Below, one piece after another: positions 47,201 to 55,345 of a stretch of DNA of 64,000 bases. Below the pieces are notes generated by a model, which was given only the letters and a program-made list of their open reading frames with translations, ran no database searches and was not told where the DNA came from. Origin of the DNA: Rhodoblastus sp963703385 (GTDB taxonomy: Bacteria; Pseudomonadota; Alphaproteobacteria; Rhizobiales; Beijerinckiaceae); assembly GCA_963703385.1 (NCBI GenBank), contig OY969816.1, positions 1,178,001 through 1,242,000 on the forward strand. The letters are read 5' to 3'. Position numbers and translations under genes: made by a program. Position 1 is the first letter of the stretch; each line of letters begins with the position of its first letter.

Positions 47201-47561
47201 TCGGCAGGTCGGCGCGGGCGGCGTTGATCGCCGCCTGAACGTCGCGCGCCGCGCCGTCGATGTCGCGGCTCAGGCCGAATTGCATGACGATCGAGGTCTG
47301 GCCGAGGCTCGACGTCGAGGTCATGTCGGCCACGTCGGCGATCTCGCCGAGATGGCGTTCGAGCGGCTGGGCGACGCTGGTCGCCACGGTTTCCGGGCTC
47401 GCGCCGGGCAGCATGGCGCTGACCGTGACGAAGGGGACCTGGACGTCGGGCAGCGGCGCGACCGGCAACTGGAAAAAGGCCAGGGCGCCGGCGAGCGCGA
47501 TTCCGAGCGTCAGCAGGACGGTCGCGACGGGCCGGCGGATGAATGGCGCGGAAATATTCAT
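44223..47561 (-). CDS. mdtC: RND multidrug efflux transporter, MdtC-like
   Basis: An 1112-residue inner-membrane proton-driven pump subunit with the standard 12 helices and two porter loops. Start MNISAPFIRRPVATVLLTLG and DDAIVVVENIERYLE (helix 4 with its acidic pair) are diagnostic. Residues about 800-848 form an Ala/Ser/Thr-rich insert (AGESASAAAAGSASLDTARN) absent from E. coli MdtC. ATG 47561 is chosen; the upstream frame merely reads through 27-bp repeats. Paired with the next gene, as MdtB with MdtC. Confidence 0.92.
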   Translation of the reverse strand: MNISAPFIRRPVATVLLTLGIALAGALAFFQLPVAPLPDVQVPFVTVSAMLPGASPETVATSVAQPLERHLGEIADVADMTSTSSLGQTSIVMQFGLSRDIDGAARDVQAAINAARADLPTALRQNPTYRKVNPAEAPVLILSLTSKTLTRGQLYDAASNVLQQRISQLPGIGQVIIGGAALPAVRVELNPQALFNYGIGLEDVRAALASANANAPKGAIEQDPNHFQIYTNDQASHAADYKPLVIAYRNGSPVRLSDVAKVEDSVEDLRNAAFADGIPAVLAILYPEPGANIIETVDAVNAELPYLQAALQGDIKLKTVIDRSVSIRASLFDTEITLMIAVTLVTLVVFFFLGNARATLAPSIAVVVSIVGTFGAMYMLGFSLNLLSLMALTISTGFVVDDAIVVVENIERYLEAGMGGVDAALRGAKEVGFTVLSITMSLIAVFMPILFMGGIVGRFFREFSVTMAVAILISMVISLTATPMLSAFFMRRSHGVKRQHLLEETFNRIQAAYGRGLSHALRHPLLTIATLPTSLFVIFLLFGAFPSIYKGVPKGLFPQEDTGRMMGTLEGDQSISFQSMKQKLTEMLAIVQADPAVKTVVGFTGATGGPGAAVNTARVFAGLKPLSQRDVSVDQVIARLRGKLSHVPGGRLYFQAFSDYKFTGRQSSSQYQYTLYSDNTAELYQWAQKLTDALIRRGKLKDVVSDQKIKALETDLVIDRDAAARFGLNEAMIDNTIYDAFGQRQVSVIFSSINQYHVVMEIDPNYTQNPAMLDQIYVSTAGGSPNAVALSNLPGGSVTQIPPAGESASAAAAGSASLDTARNATTNALAASGNSSASAGAAVSTIKETMVPLSAVTNYRRANTPLSINHEGPFVTTTISFNLDPKDSLSDGLDEIHAAEAAINMPASVRGAASGAALLFVGSASAFPLLVLAAILSMYIVLGILYESLIHPITILSTLPSAGVGALLSLAIFNIELDLISGIGVILLIGLVKKNAIMLVDFAINAKRARGVSSRDAIYEACLLRLRPILMTTFAAMLGATPLALSFGEGGEMRRPLGVSIIGGLIVSQMLTLFTTPIVYLYLDRFSLWLKARRAAWLRRRPAPDAPAAGNL

Positions 47562-47575
47562 GCGCTTTCCTGTTC

Positions 47576-47656
47576 GAAAGCGCAGTCCGCTTGCGCGGAT
47601 TGGAAAGCGCAGTCCGCTCGCGCGGATTGGAAAGCGCATTCCGCTCGCGCGGAAAT
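47576..47656. repeat. Three 27-bp tandem repeats in the mdtB-mdtC gap
   Basis: Units at 47576, 47603 and 47630 share GAAAGCGCAGTCCGC(T)(T/C)GCGCGG; the third changes to ATTCCGC and GGAAAT and merges into the dispersed 24-bp element at 47635. They lie in the leader directly upstream of the mdtC start. Confidence 0.75.
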
Positions 47657-47728
47657 CCGCCTGCCGCGAGAGCAACTTCCGCGCGATCCGTTTTCGCGGA
47701 TCGCGAAGCGATCTTGCGAAAACCGCCT
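47635..47728. repeat. Copy of dispersed element with TTCCGC-GCGGAA palindrome
   Basis: CGCATTCCGCTCGCGCGG followed by AAATCC, then after about 40 bp GCGAAGCGATCTTGCG and AAAACCG. Same two-part organisation as 15211-15304. Confidence 0.65.
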
Positions 47729-50700
47729 CATTCCGCCGGCTCCGGCTCAGGCCCGGACAAGGGTCCGCGTTCGCCGCGCCGGCCCAGGCGCTGGGCCAGA
47801 CGGTCGAAATAGAGATAGATCACCGGCGTGGTGAACAGGGTCAGCACCTGGCTGACGATCAGGCCGCCGACGATGGCGTAGCCGAGCGGCTGGCGCAATT
47901 CCGAGCCGACGCCGGTTCCGAGCATCAGCGGCAGGGCGCCGAGAATGGCGGCAAAAGTGGTCATCAGGATCGGGCGGAAGCGCAGGAGGCACGCCTGCCG
48001 GATCGCCGCGACCGGCCCGAGGCCCTCGACGCGCTCGGCCTCGAGCGCGAAGTCGATCATCATGATCGCGTTCTTCTTGACGATGCCGATCAGCAGGATG
48101 ACGCCGATGATCGCGATCACGTCGAGCTGGTAGCCGAACAGCAGCAAGGTGACCAGTGCGCCGACGCTGGCCGAGGGCAAAGTCGAGAGAATGGTGACCG
48201 GATGGACAAAACTCTCGTAGAGCACGCCCAGCACGATATACATGGTCATGACCGCCGCCGCGATCAGCAGCAGTTCGTTGGTCAGCGAGGACTGGAACGC
48301 CGCCGCCGCGCCCTGGTAGGCGAGGACGAAGGAATCGGGCAGGCCGATATCCGCCTTGGCGCGATCGATCGCGGCGAGGCCTTCGCCCAATGAGACGCCG
48401 GGCGCCAGATTGAAGGAAATGGTGGTGGCCGGGAACTGGGCGAAATGGGTCACCACCAGCGGACCGGTGCGCTTCTGCAGATGGACGATGGCCGAGAGCG
48501 GAACCTGCCCGTTTGTCGTCGAGGAATTGGACGGCAAATAGATCTTGTCGAGGCCCTTGAGCGATTGCTGAACCGAAAGCGCGCCTTCGAGGATCACCCG
48601 ATATTGGTTCGACTGGGTGTAAATGGTCGAAATGATTCTCTGGCCGAACAGGTCGTAGAGCACATTGTCCACGCTCGCCATGGTGATTCCGAATCGGGCG
48701 GCGGTGGCGCGGTCCACGGTGATGTCGAGCGCCGAGCCCTGCTGTTGCAGGTCGCTCGCCACATCGGCCAGCTCCGGCGCCTGGGCGAGCTGCTGGGTCA
48801 GCTTGGGCGCCCATTCCGCGAACAGGCTGGAATTGGCGTTTTCCAGCACGAATTTATATTGCGCCCTGGTCACCGAGGCGTCGATCGTCAGATCCTGCGA
48901 CGGCTGCATGTAGAGCATTATGCCCGCAACATTCGAGGCCTCGCGGCTCAGGCGCCTGATCGCCGCGCTGACATTGTCCTTGCGCTGGCCGAGCGGCTTG
49001 AGATTGATCAGGAAGCGGCCGGAATTCAGGGTCAGGTTGGAGCCGTCCACGCCGACGAAGGAGGCAATCGAGGCGACATCCCGGTCCTTGAGCAGAGCGT
49101 CGGCCAGCTCGCGCTGGAGAACGACCATCTTGTCGAAGGAGACATCCTGCGGCCCCTCGGTCATGGCCTGGATGAAGCCGGTGTCCTGCACCGGAAAGAA
49201 GCCTTTCGGGATGACGACATAAAGAAGGGCGGTCAGCGCCAGGGTGGCGATCGCCACGAAAAGCGTCAGCGGCTGATGGCGCAGCACCACGTCGAGCGCT
49301 TTGGCGTAGGCCGCGATGATCTTGTTGAAGGCCCGTTCGGCGGCAAGGTCGTACCGGCCGCGCTCGTTGTCGGGGCGATGGCGGATCAGCCGCGCGCTCA
49401 TCATCGGCACGAGGGTGAGCGAGACGAAGGCGGAAATGACGATGGTGACCGCGAGAGTCACCGCGAATTCGTGGAACAGCCGGCCCACCACCTCGCCCAT
49501 GAACAGCAGCGGGATCAGCACCGCGATCAGCGAGACGGTGAGCGAAATGATGGTGAAGCCGATCTCGCGCGAGCCTTGCAGGGCGGCCTCCATCGGCGGC
49601 ACGCCGTCCTCGACATGGCGGGCGATGTTCTCGATCATCACGATCGCGTCGTCCACCACGAATCCGGTGGCGATGGTCAGCGCCATCAGCGACAGATTGT
49701 CGAGGCTATAGCCCAACAGATACATCACGCCGAAGGCGCCGACCAGCGAGAGCGGCGCGGACAGCGACGGGATCAGCGTCGCCGGCAAGGTGCGCAGGAA
49801 GACGAAGATCACCAGCACGACCAGGACGACCGACAGCGCCAGTTCGAACTGCACGTCGGCGACCGAGGCGCGAATGGTCACGGTGCGGTCGGACATCACA
49901 TCGACTGTCATCGCCGCCGGCAGGCCGGAGAGCAGGCCGGGCAGCAATTTGCGCACCGAATCGACCGTGGCGATGACATTGGCGCCCGGCTGGCGCTGGA
50001 CATTGAGGATGATCGCCGGCGTCTTGCCGGCCCAGGCCGCGATCTTGCTGTTTTCCGCCCCGCTCACCACCTTGGCGACGTCGGAGAGCCGCACCGGCGC
50101 GCCGTTGCGATAGGCGATGACCTGGCTGGCGTAGCCCCGGGCGGTGGTGATCTGGTCGTTGGCGCCGATGGTCGAGGCCTGCGACGGCCCGTCGAAATTC
50201 CCTTTGGGAATATTCACATTGGCGTTGCCGAGAATGGTCCGCACGTCGTCAATGTTCAGCCCAAAGGCGGCCAGCGCCGCGGGATTGAGCTGGACTCGCA
50301 CGGCGGGCCGCTCGCCGCCGGACACGCTGACGAGGCCGACGCCGGGCTGCTGCGAGATTTTCTGCGCCAGCCGGGTTTCGCTCAAATCCTCAAGCTGGGT
50401 CAGCGGCAGGGTTTTCGAGGTCACCGACAGGGTCAGGATCGGGGCGTCGGCGGGATTGACCTTGAAATAGACCGGCGGCGTCGGCAGATCGGCCGGCAGC
50501 AGATTTTGCGCGGCGTTGATCGCCGCCTGGACCTCCTGCTCGGCGACATCGAGCGAAAGCGACAGGCCGAATTGCAGGGTGACGATCGAGGCGCCGCCGG
50601 AGCTCGCCGAGGTCATTTCGCTCAGGCCCGGCATCTGGCCGAACTGGCGCTCCAGCGGCGCGGTCACCGACGAGGTCATCACCTCGGGGCTGGCGCCGGG

Positions 50701-50853
50701 ATAGAAGGTCTGGACCTGAATGGTGGGATAATCCACCTCCGGCAGGGTCGAGAGCGGCAGCAAGCGATAGCCCATCAGGCCGGACAGCAGGAGCGCGACC
50801 ATCAGCAGGGATGTCGCCACCGGCCGCTGGATGAAGGGCTCGGACACGTTCAT
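47728..50853 (-). CDS. mdtB: RND multidrug efflux transporter, MdtB-like
   Basis: A 1041-residue RND subunit: MNVSEPFIQRPVATSLLMVA start, STLPEVDYPTIQVQTFYPGA, DDAIVMIENIARHVE at helix 4 and the second membrane half to the end. Close in design to the downstream mdtC-like gene but without its Ala/Ser-rich insert; two different RND subunits in one operon point to a heterotrimeric MdtBC-type pump. The adaptor gene ends 36 bp upstream. Confidence 0.93.
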   Translation of the reverse strand: MNVSEPFIQRPVATSLLMVALLLSGLMGYRLLPLSTLPEVDYPTIQVQTFYPGASPEVMTSSVTAPLERQFGQMPGLSEMTSASSGGASIVTLQFGLSLSLDVAEQEVQAAINAAQNLLPADLPTPPVYFKVNPADAPILTLSVTSKTLPLTQLEDLSETRLAQKISQQPGVGLVSVSGGERPAVRVQLNPAALAAFGLNIDDVRTILGNANVNIPKGNFDGPSQASTIGANDQITTARGYASQVIAYRNGAPVRLSDVAKVVSGAENSKIAAWAGKTPAIILNVQRQPGANVIATVDSVRKLLPGLLSGLPAAMTVDVMSDRTVTIRASVADVQFELALSVVLVVLVIFVFLRTLPATLIPSLSAPLSLVGAFGVMYLLGYSLDNLSLMALTIATGFVVDDAIVMIENIARHVEDGVPPMEAALQGSREIGFTIISLTVSLIAVLIPLLFMGEVVGRLFHEFAVTLAVTIVISAFVSLTLVPMMSARLIRHRPDNERGRYDLAAERAFNKIIAAYAKALDVVLRHQPLTLFVAIATLALTALLYVVIPKGFFPVQDTGFIQAMTEGPQDVSFDKMVVLQRELADALLKDRDVASIASFVGVDGSNLTLNSGRFLINLKPLGQRKDNVSAAIRRLSREASNVAGIMLYMQPSQDLTIDASVTRAQYKFVLENANSSLFAEWAPKLTQQLAQAPELADVASDLQQQGSALDITVDRATAARFGITMASVDNVLYDLFGQRIISTIYTQSNQYRVILEGALSVQQSLKGLDKIYLPSNSSTTNGQVPLSAIVHLQKRTGPLVVTHFAQFPATTISFNLAPGVSLGEGLAAIDRAKADIGLPDSFVLAYQGAAAAFQSSLTNELLLIAAAVMTMYIVLGVLYESFVHPVTILSTLPSASVGALVTLLLFGYQLDVIAIIGVILLIGIVKKNAIMMIDFALEAERVEGLGPVAAIRQACLLRFRPILMTTFAAILGALPLMLGTGVGSELRQPLGYAIVGGLIVSQVLTLFTTPVIYLYFDRLAQRLGRRGERGPLSGPEPEPAE

Positions 50854-50889
50854 TTGCGCGCGCCTTGCCGACGATGGGCGCCGCGCGCC

Positions 50890-52221
50890 TTACCGGGACG
50901 CCGCATGACCGCCCTTTCCGCTTTGCGTTTTATCGCCCTGCGTTGACTTGCCCTGCGTCGTCTTTCCCGCCGCGTTTTCGGTGACGATGCGGACCTCGGC
51001 GCCTTCGCGCAGGCGATCGGCGCCGTCCACCACCACCTGATCGCCCGCCGAGAGGCCGGACAGGATCTGGACATAGGGACCGTCGGTCTTGCCGAGCTTG
51101 ACCACGTGCACGCTGGCCTTGCCGTCCTTGACCACATAGGCGAAATCGCCCGGCGCGCCGTGCTGAATGCCGGCCAGCGGCGCGGCGAGCGCGCCCTTCA
51201 GCGTGTCGGCGGTCAGGCGGACGTTGACGAACTGGTTGGGGAACAGCGCCTCGTCGGCGTTGTCGAACAGCGCGCGCAATTTGACCATGCCGGTCGTCGT
51301 GTCGATCTGGCTGTCGAGCGCGGCCACGGTTCCGGTGGCCAGTTTCTTGACATCGGCGCGGTCGTAAACCGTCGCGACGAGTTTGTCGCCGGCGCGGATT
51401 TTCGGCAGGATTTCGTCCAGAGAATCTTCCGGCACCGTGAAGATCACCGACATCGGCTGCATCTGGGTGATGACGGCTATGCCCGTCGCGGCGCCCGCCT
51501 GGACGTAATTGCCCGGGTCGACCAGACGCAGGCCGATCCGCCCGTCCAGCGGCGAGACGATATGGGCGTATACCAGATTGAGGGTCTGAGCGTCGATCTG
51601 GGCCTGATCCGAGCGCACCGAGCCTTGGTACTGCGCGACGATAAACTTTTGGTCCTGCGCGGTCTGGGCGGCGATCGAGTTCTGCTTCAGCAGCGTGTTG
51701 TAACGCGCGTCGTCGAGCTGGGCCTGAGCGAGCAGGCCCTGGTCGTGGGCGAGCTGGCCCTCGTATTGGGCTTTCAACGCCTCATAGGGGCGGGGGTCGA
51801 TCTGGGCGAGGAAATCGCCCTTCTTGACATGCTGGCCTTCGGTGAAGGCGACCTGGGTGAGGTAGCCCGCGATCTGGCTGACCACGGTGACCGTGGTGAT
51901 CGGCGTCACCGTGCCGAGCGCCTCGATCGTCACATTGAGATCGCGCGGACCCACGCTGCCGATGGCGACCGGCGCCTTGCCGCCGATGTCGGCATGCCTG
52001 CCCTTTCCATGGCCGGTCCTGCTCGCCGTCTCCGTCGCCGGGCCATGATTATGGACCCAGGCCCAGCCCGCGCCGAGCGCGAGCAGGATCAGAGCGATCC
52101 AGATAAATTTCGGCCGCCGGCCGCGCGGTTGGCCCGCGCCCTTCTCGTGGGCGGGATTCGCCGTCGAGCCGGGGAGTTCGCCGGCCTCGCGCCGGGCAAT
52201 GGTGATTTCGGCTTTGTTCAT
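50890..52221 (-). CDS. mdtA: RND periplasmic adaptor protein, MdtA-like
   Basis: A 443-residue membrane-fusion protein linking the RND pump to the outer-membrane channel. One transmembrane anchor (about residues 40-58, FIWIALILLALGAGWAWV), then a lipoyl half-motif with VVSQIAGYLTQVAFTEGQHV, a coiled-coil hairpin rich in Gln, and the second half YAHIVSPLDGRIGLRLVDPG. The C-terminal tail is a KTTQGKSTQGDKTQSG repeat. ATG 52221 is preferred over a TTG four codons upstream. Confidence 0.92.
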   Translation of the reverse strand: MNKAEITIARREAGELPGSTANPAHEKGAGQPRGRRPKFIWIALILLALGAGWAWVHNHGPATETASRTGHGKGRHADIGGKAPVAIGSVGPRDLNVTIEALGTVTPITTVTVVSQIAGYLTQVAFTEGQHVKKGDFLAQIDPRPYEALKAQYEGQLAHDQGLLAQAQLDDARYNTLLKQNSIAAQTAQDQKFIVAQYQGSVRSDQAQIDAQTLNLVYAHIVSPLDGRIGLRLVDPGNYVQAGAATGIAVITQMQPMSVIFTVPEDSLDEILPKIRAGDKLVATVYDRADVKKLATGTVAALDSQIDTTTGMVKLRALFDNADEALFPNQFVNVRLTADTLKGALAAPLAGIQHGAPGDFAYVVKDGKASVHVVKLGKTDGPYVQILSGLSAGDQVVVDGADRLREGAEVRIVTENAAGKTTQGKSTQGDKTQSGKGGHAASR

Positions 52222-52279
52222 CGCGGTCTTCAAGCCTGAAACGGGCGCCCGCGCTCAATATGGGCGCGGCGCGGAAAAA

Positions 52280-53807
52280 TCACAGCGGCGGGATCGGCGA
52301 AGAACGCTCGACCGCCTCGATCAGCGGCGGCGCCTGCTCCGCCGCGAGGCTTCCGGCGTCATAGCCGCCGCCGAGCGCCTCGATCAGGGTCACGTTGGCG
52401 ACGAACAGCGCCTGCTGGGTCGCCAGCACCGCCTCCTCGTCGGCGAGCAGGGTCGCCTCGGCCACCACGACGGTCGTAAAGGCGACGGTGCCCGCCTGAT
52501 ATTGATTGAGATAGACTTTCACCGCCTCGGCCGCCTCGTCGCGCGCCTTTTCCTGCACCTTCAGCTCCTTGGCGTCAACGCGCAGGGCGACAAGCTCGTC
52601 CTCGACCTGCTGGAAGGCGGTCAGGACGGTCTGGCGATAAGTGGCGACCGAATTTCGCCAAGTCGCCTTGGCGGCGTCCACCTGGGCCGAGCGCAGGCCG
52701 GCGTCGAACAGCGGATCGGCGGCGGCGGCGCCGAGCGACCAGATCTCATAGGCGGCGAGGAAGGGGAAGGCGTTCGGCCCCTCGAAGCCGCCGGCGGCCG
52801 ACAAGGTCAGCGAAGGATAATAGGCCGCCACGGCGACCCCGATCAACGCGTTCTGCTCGGCGATGGTCCGCTCGGCGGCGGCGATATCGGGCCGGCGCTC
52901 GAGCAGGGTCGAGGGCAGACCGGCCGGCGTCGCCGGCGGATTATGGCGCAGGGCGCCGCGCGGAACGGTCACATCCGCCGGGGGCTTGCCGATCAATATG
53001 GCGATCGCGTGCTCATATTGCTGGCGGGTCGCGTCGGTGGCGATAGCCTGGGCCTGGGTGTTGAGCACCTGGGTTTCGGCGGTGATCAGGTCCGCCTTGG
53101 AGACTGTTCCGCCGTTATACTGGTTTTTCGTGATCCGCTCGGTTTCCTGATAGGCCTTCACCGTGCGATCGAGGAGGCTCTTCAGCGAGTTCCTCGTAGC
53201 GCAGATTGAAATAGGCGATTGCGAGCTGGGACTGCGCCGAAAGCGTCGCATTGGCGAGCAGAGCCGAATCCGACTGGGCCTCCGCGACATTGCCCTCGAT
53301 CTGGCGGCGGATCTTGCCCCAGACGTCCAGTGTCCAGCCGACGGAGCCCTGGGGATAGAACAGGGTCTGGGCGAAAGCGTGGTTGAGGCGCGTTCCGACC
53401 GAAGTGGTCCCGGCGCCGCCGCTCGAAAGAACGCCCGATCCCTCGCCGGAGTTGGTGACGGAATATTGGCCCGAGACCGCGGGGAAGAGGCTCGCCTGCG
53501 CCTCGCGGATCAGGGCCACCGCCTGATCGTGTGTCGCCAACGCGGCGACGACGTTCTGGTTGTTGACCTGGACCAGCGGCAGCAGGCGGTTCAATTCGGC
53601 GTCGCGGTAAACCGACCACCAGGGGCCCCGGTCGACGCCGTCGCGCGGCCGGGCGGGTCGCCAGTCTCTGGATTCCTTGAATTTTGTCGGAACCGGCGCG
53701 GTCGGCTTCACATAATCCGGCCCCACGCTGCACGCGGCGAGCAGCGCGGGCAGGCCGAAAGCCGCCATCAAGCTGCGGAACCTGGCGGGGATCGACAGGA
53801 AGAGCAT
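52280..53807 (-). pseudogene. Outer-membrane efflux lipoprotein (NodT/OprM family), frameshifted
   Basis: The first 206 codons from ATG 53807 encode a lipoprotein signal (LPALLAAC lipobox), SVGPDYVKPTAPVPTKF, and the first helical half to NLRYEE. There one extra base (about 53189) shifts the frame. The conserved continuation SLKSLLDRTVKAYQETERI is in the next frame and runs to the stop at 52280, including LERRPDIAAAERTIAEQNA. Repaired, it is a full-length TolC-type channel for the pump encoded downstream. Since the rest of the operon is intact, a sequence error is at least as likely as true loss. Confidence 0.85.
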
Positions 53808-54302
53808 CAAGGCCGCCCTTTGCGCGGCGCGCCAGCCTTTTGCGGCTTTCGCTCTCCTTCGCGCCGTTTCGTGGCCGACATTTGCGCTCCTGCATCGCTC
53901 TCGCGCGGTCCCGGAGGCGCCGCGCCTCCAGCCGTCTTTTGGGAATCAGTATGTGAACCATTCATTAACGATTCGCGCGGCCTTCGGTAAGAGGCCGAAG
54001 GACAGGAGGCGGCGATATTGACAGGCTATGGCGGAAATGCCACGCGAAACCCGCGCCTTGACGGCGCGGCCGCGCTTGGATAGACGGCCAGCCCAAGGTC
54101 AGGTCGTGAACAGCCTTTCCCTGCCCCGGAGGGCGTCGTGGATGGCGTTGAAGATCGAGCCCTTGCGGGGAATGTTGCGTCATCGCAAGCATGGCTTGGC
54201 GAAATCGCGCCAGGCGCGGGCGTCCGAGACCGCGCCAATCCGATTCGTGCGATCCAGCGGGACAAAGGTTGCATTCGGCGGGCCTTGTGGCCGGAGGTTT
54301 TT
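53808..54302. other. Divergent region between the efflux operon and the acyltransferase gene
   Basis: 495 bp with no convincing gene. The minus-strand half carries AT-richer sequence around 53948-53975 (GTGAACCATTCATTAACG) that could be part of the efflux promoter or a repressor site. TTGACA at 54015-54020 could be a plus-strand -35. GGAGG at 54293-54297 is the acyltransferase ribosome binding site. Confidence 0.4.
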
Positions 54303-55211
54303 TTGCTAGATCTCGACGAAATGGGCGCCCCCAGGAAGCCGAATTTTCGCTATTGGCTCGAATATCTCGGTTTTCGCCTGATCGGCGGCGTGTTTTCCAT
54401 CATGTCGGTCGAAATGGCCTCGAACGTGGCGGGCGCGCTCATGGCCCGGGTCGGCCCGCTCTCGACGAAGCGCCAGAACCGGCTCGTTCGCAATCTGGCC
54501 GACGCCTTGCCCGAAATGACCGGCGCCGAGCGCGACAAGCTGGCGCGTGAAGTGTGGCGCAACATCGGGCGCGTCATCGGCGAATTCTTCCACATCGACG
54601 AGATCGTGAGCGAGCGGATCGAGGTCGCCAATCCGGAAGTGCTCGCCGAGATCGCCAGAAGCGGCAGGGGCGCCGTGATCTGCGGCGCGCACCAGGCCAA
54701 CTGGGAAGCGGCGAGCGGCGTCCTCAGCCAATATGGCTTGAACGTGATGGCGGTCTACCGGCCGATGAGCAATCCTTATGTCGACGCCGAAATGATGGGC
54801 CGCCGCGGCAAATTTTACGCCGGGGGCCTGGTCGCCAAGCACGATCGGGACACGCCCGTCGACTTGATCCGGCATGTGCGGGCCGGCGGGGCCGTGGGCC
54901 TTCTGGTCGATCAGGAGGCGCTGGACGGGCTGCCGACGCCCTTTTTCGGCCGTCCGGCCCAGACGACGCCTTTTCCGGCGCTGGTCGCGCGGCAATGCAA
55001 TGCGCCGCTGCTGCTGGTCCATGGATACCGGATGCGCGGCGTGCGCTTCAAAATGTTCATCACCCGGATCGAAGCGCCGCGCACAGAAGACCGCAACGCC
55101 GACATTTACGCCGCCACCGCGGCCATGCAGGTCGAACTGGAAAATTCGATCCGCCAGCATCCCGAACAATGGATGTGGACCCACGACAGGTGGCGCCCTC
55201 CGCCGCTGTGA
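54303..55211 (+). CDS. Lipid A lauroyl/myristoyl acyltransferase (LpxL/HtrB family)
   Basis: A 302-residue membrane-associated acyltransferase that adds a secondary acyl chain to lipid A precursors. The catalytic H-x4-E/D type motif appears in ICGAHQANWEAA (His and Glu five residues apart), and VDQEALDGLPTPFFGRPAQT is the second conserved block. The start is taken as TTG 54303 because GGAGG lies 5 nt upstream; ATG 54321 is the alternative. N-terminal hydrophobic segment near residues 18-38. Which acyl chain it transfers is not readable. Confidence 0.87.
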   Translation: MLDLDEMGAPRKPNFRYWLEYLGFRLIGGVFSIMSVEMASNVAGALMARVGPLSTKRQNRLVRNLADALPEMTGAERDKLAREVWRNIGRVIGEFFHIDEIVSERIEVANPEVLAEIARSGRGAVICGAHQANWEAASGVLSQYGLNVMAVYRPMSNPYVDAEMMGRRGKFYAGGLVAKHDRDTPVDLIRHVRAGGAVGLLVDQEALDGLPTPFFGRPAQTTPFPALVARQCNAPLLLVHGYRMRGVRFKMFITRIEAPRTEDRNADIYAATAAMQVELENSIRQHPEQWMWTHDRWRPPPL

Positions 55212-55230
55212 ACCGGCCGCGCGCGAGAGG

Positions 55231-55335
55231 CTAGACCACTTTCAAGTTTCATGGAAACATGAAAATGGTCTAGATTCTTCGTTTTAACGCGTTTTCTTAA
55301 CGCGAACCGGGTTCCACTTCGCTTGAAAACGCTCT
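55231..55335. repeat. Inverted repeat and Hyphomicrobiales-type intergenic element
   Basis: CTAGACCA (55231-55238) and TGGTCTAG (55266-55273) close a hairpin just after the acyltransferase gene. It is followed by CGTTTTAACGCGTTTTCTTA and ACGCGAACCGGGTTCCACTT to CGCTCT at 55335, a kind of element scattered in many genomes of the order. Confidence 0.65.
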
Positions 55336-55345
55336 ATCCCGCCCG

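Noticed and set aside
47562..47675. N-terminal extension of the MdtC-like protein (FRASGLRFPIRASGLRF)
   Set aside because: It translates the 27-bp tandem repeats; RND proteins start at MNISAPFIRRP.
45291..50946. Large plus-strand frames opposite the two RND genes
   Set aside because: Low-complexity Arg/Asp/His-rich shadows of conserved membrane proteins.
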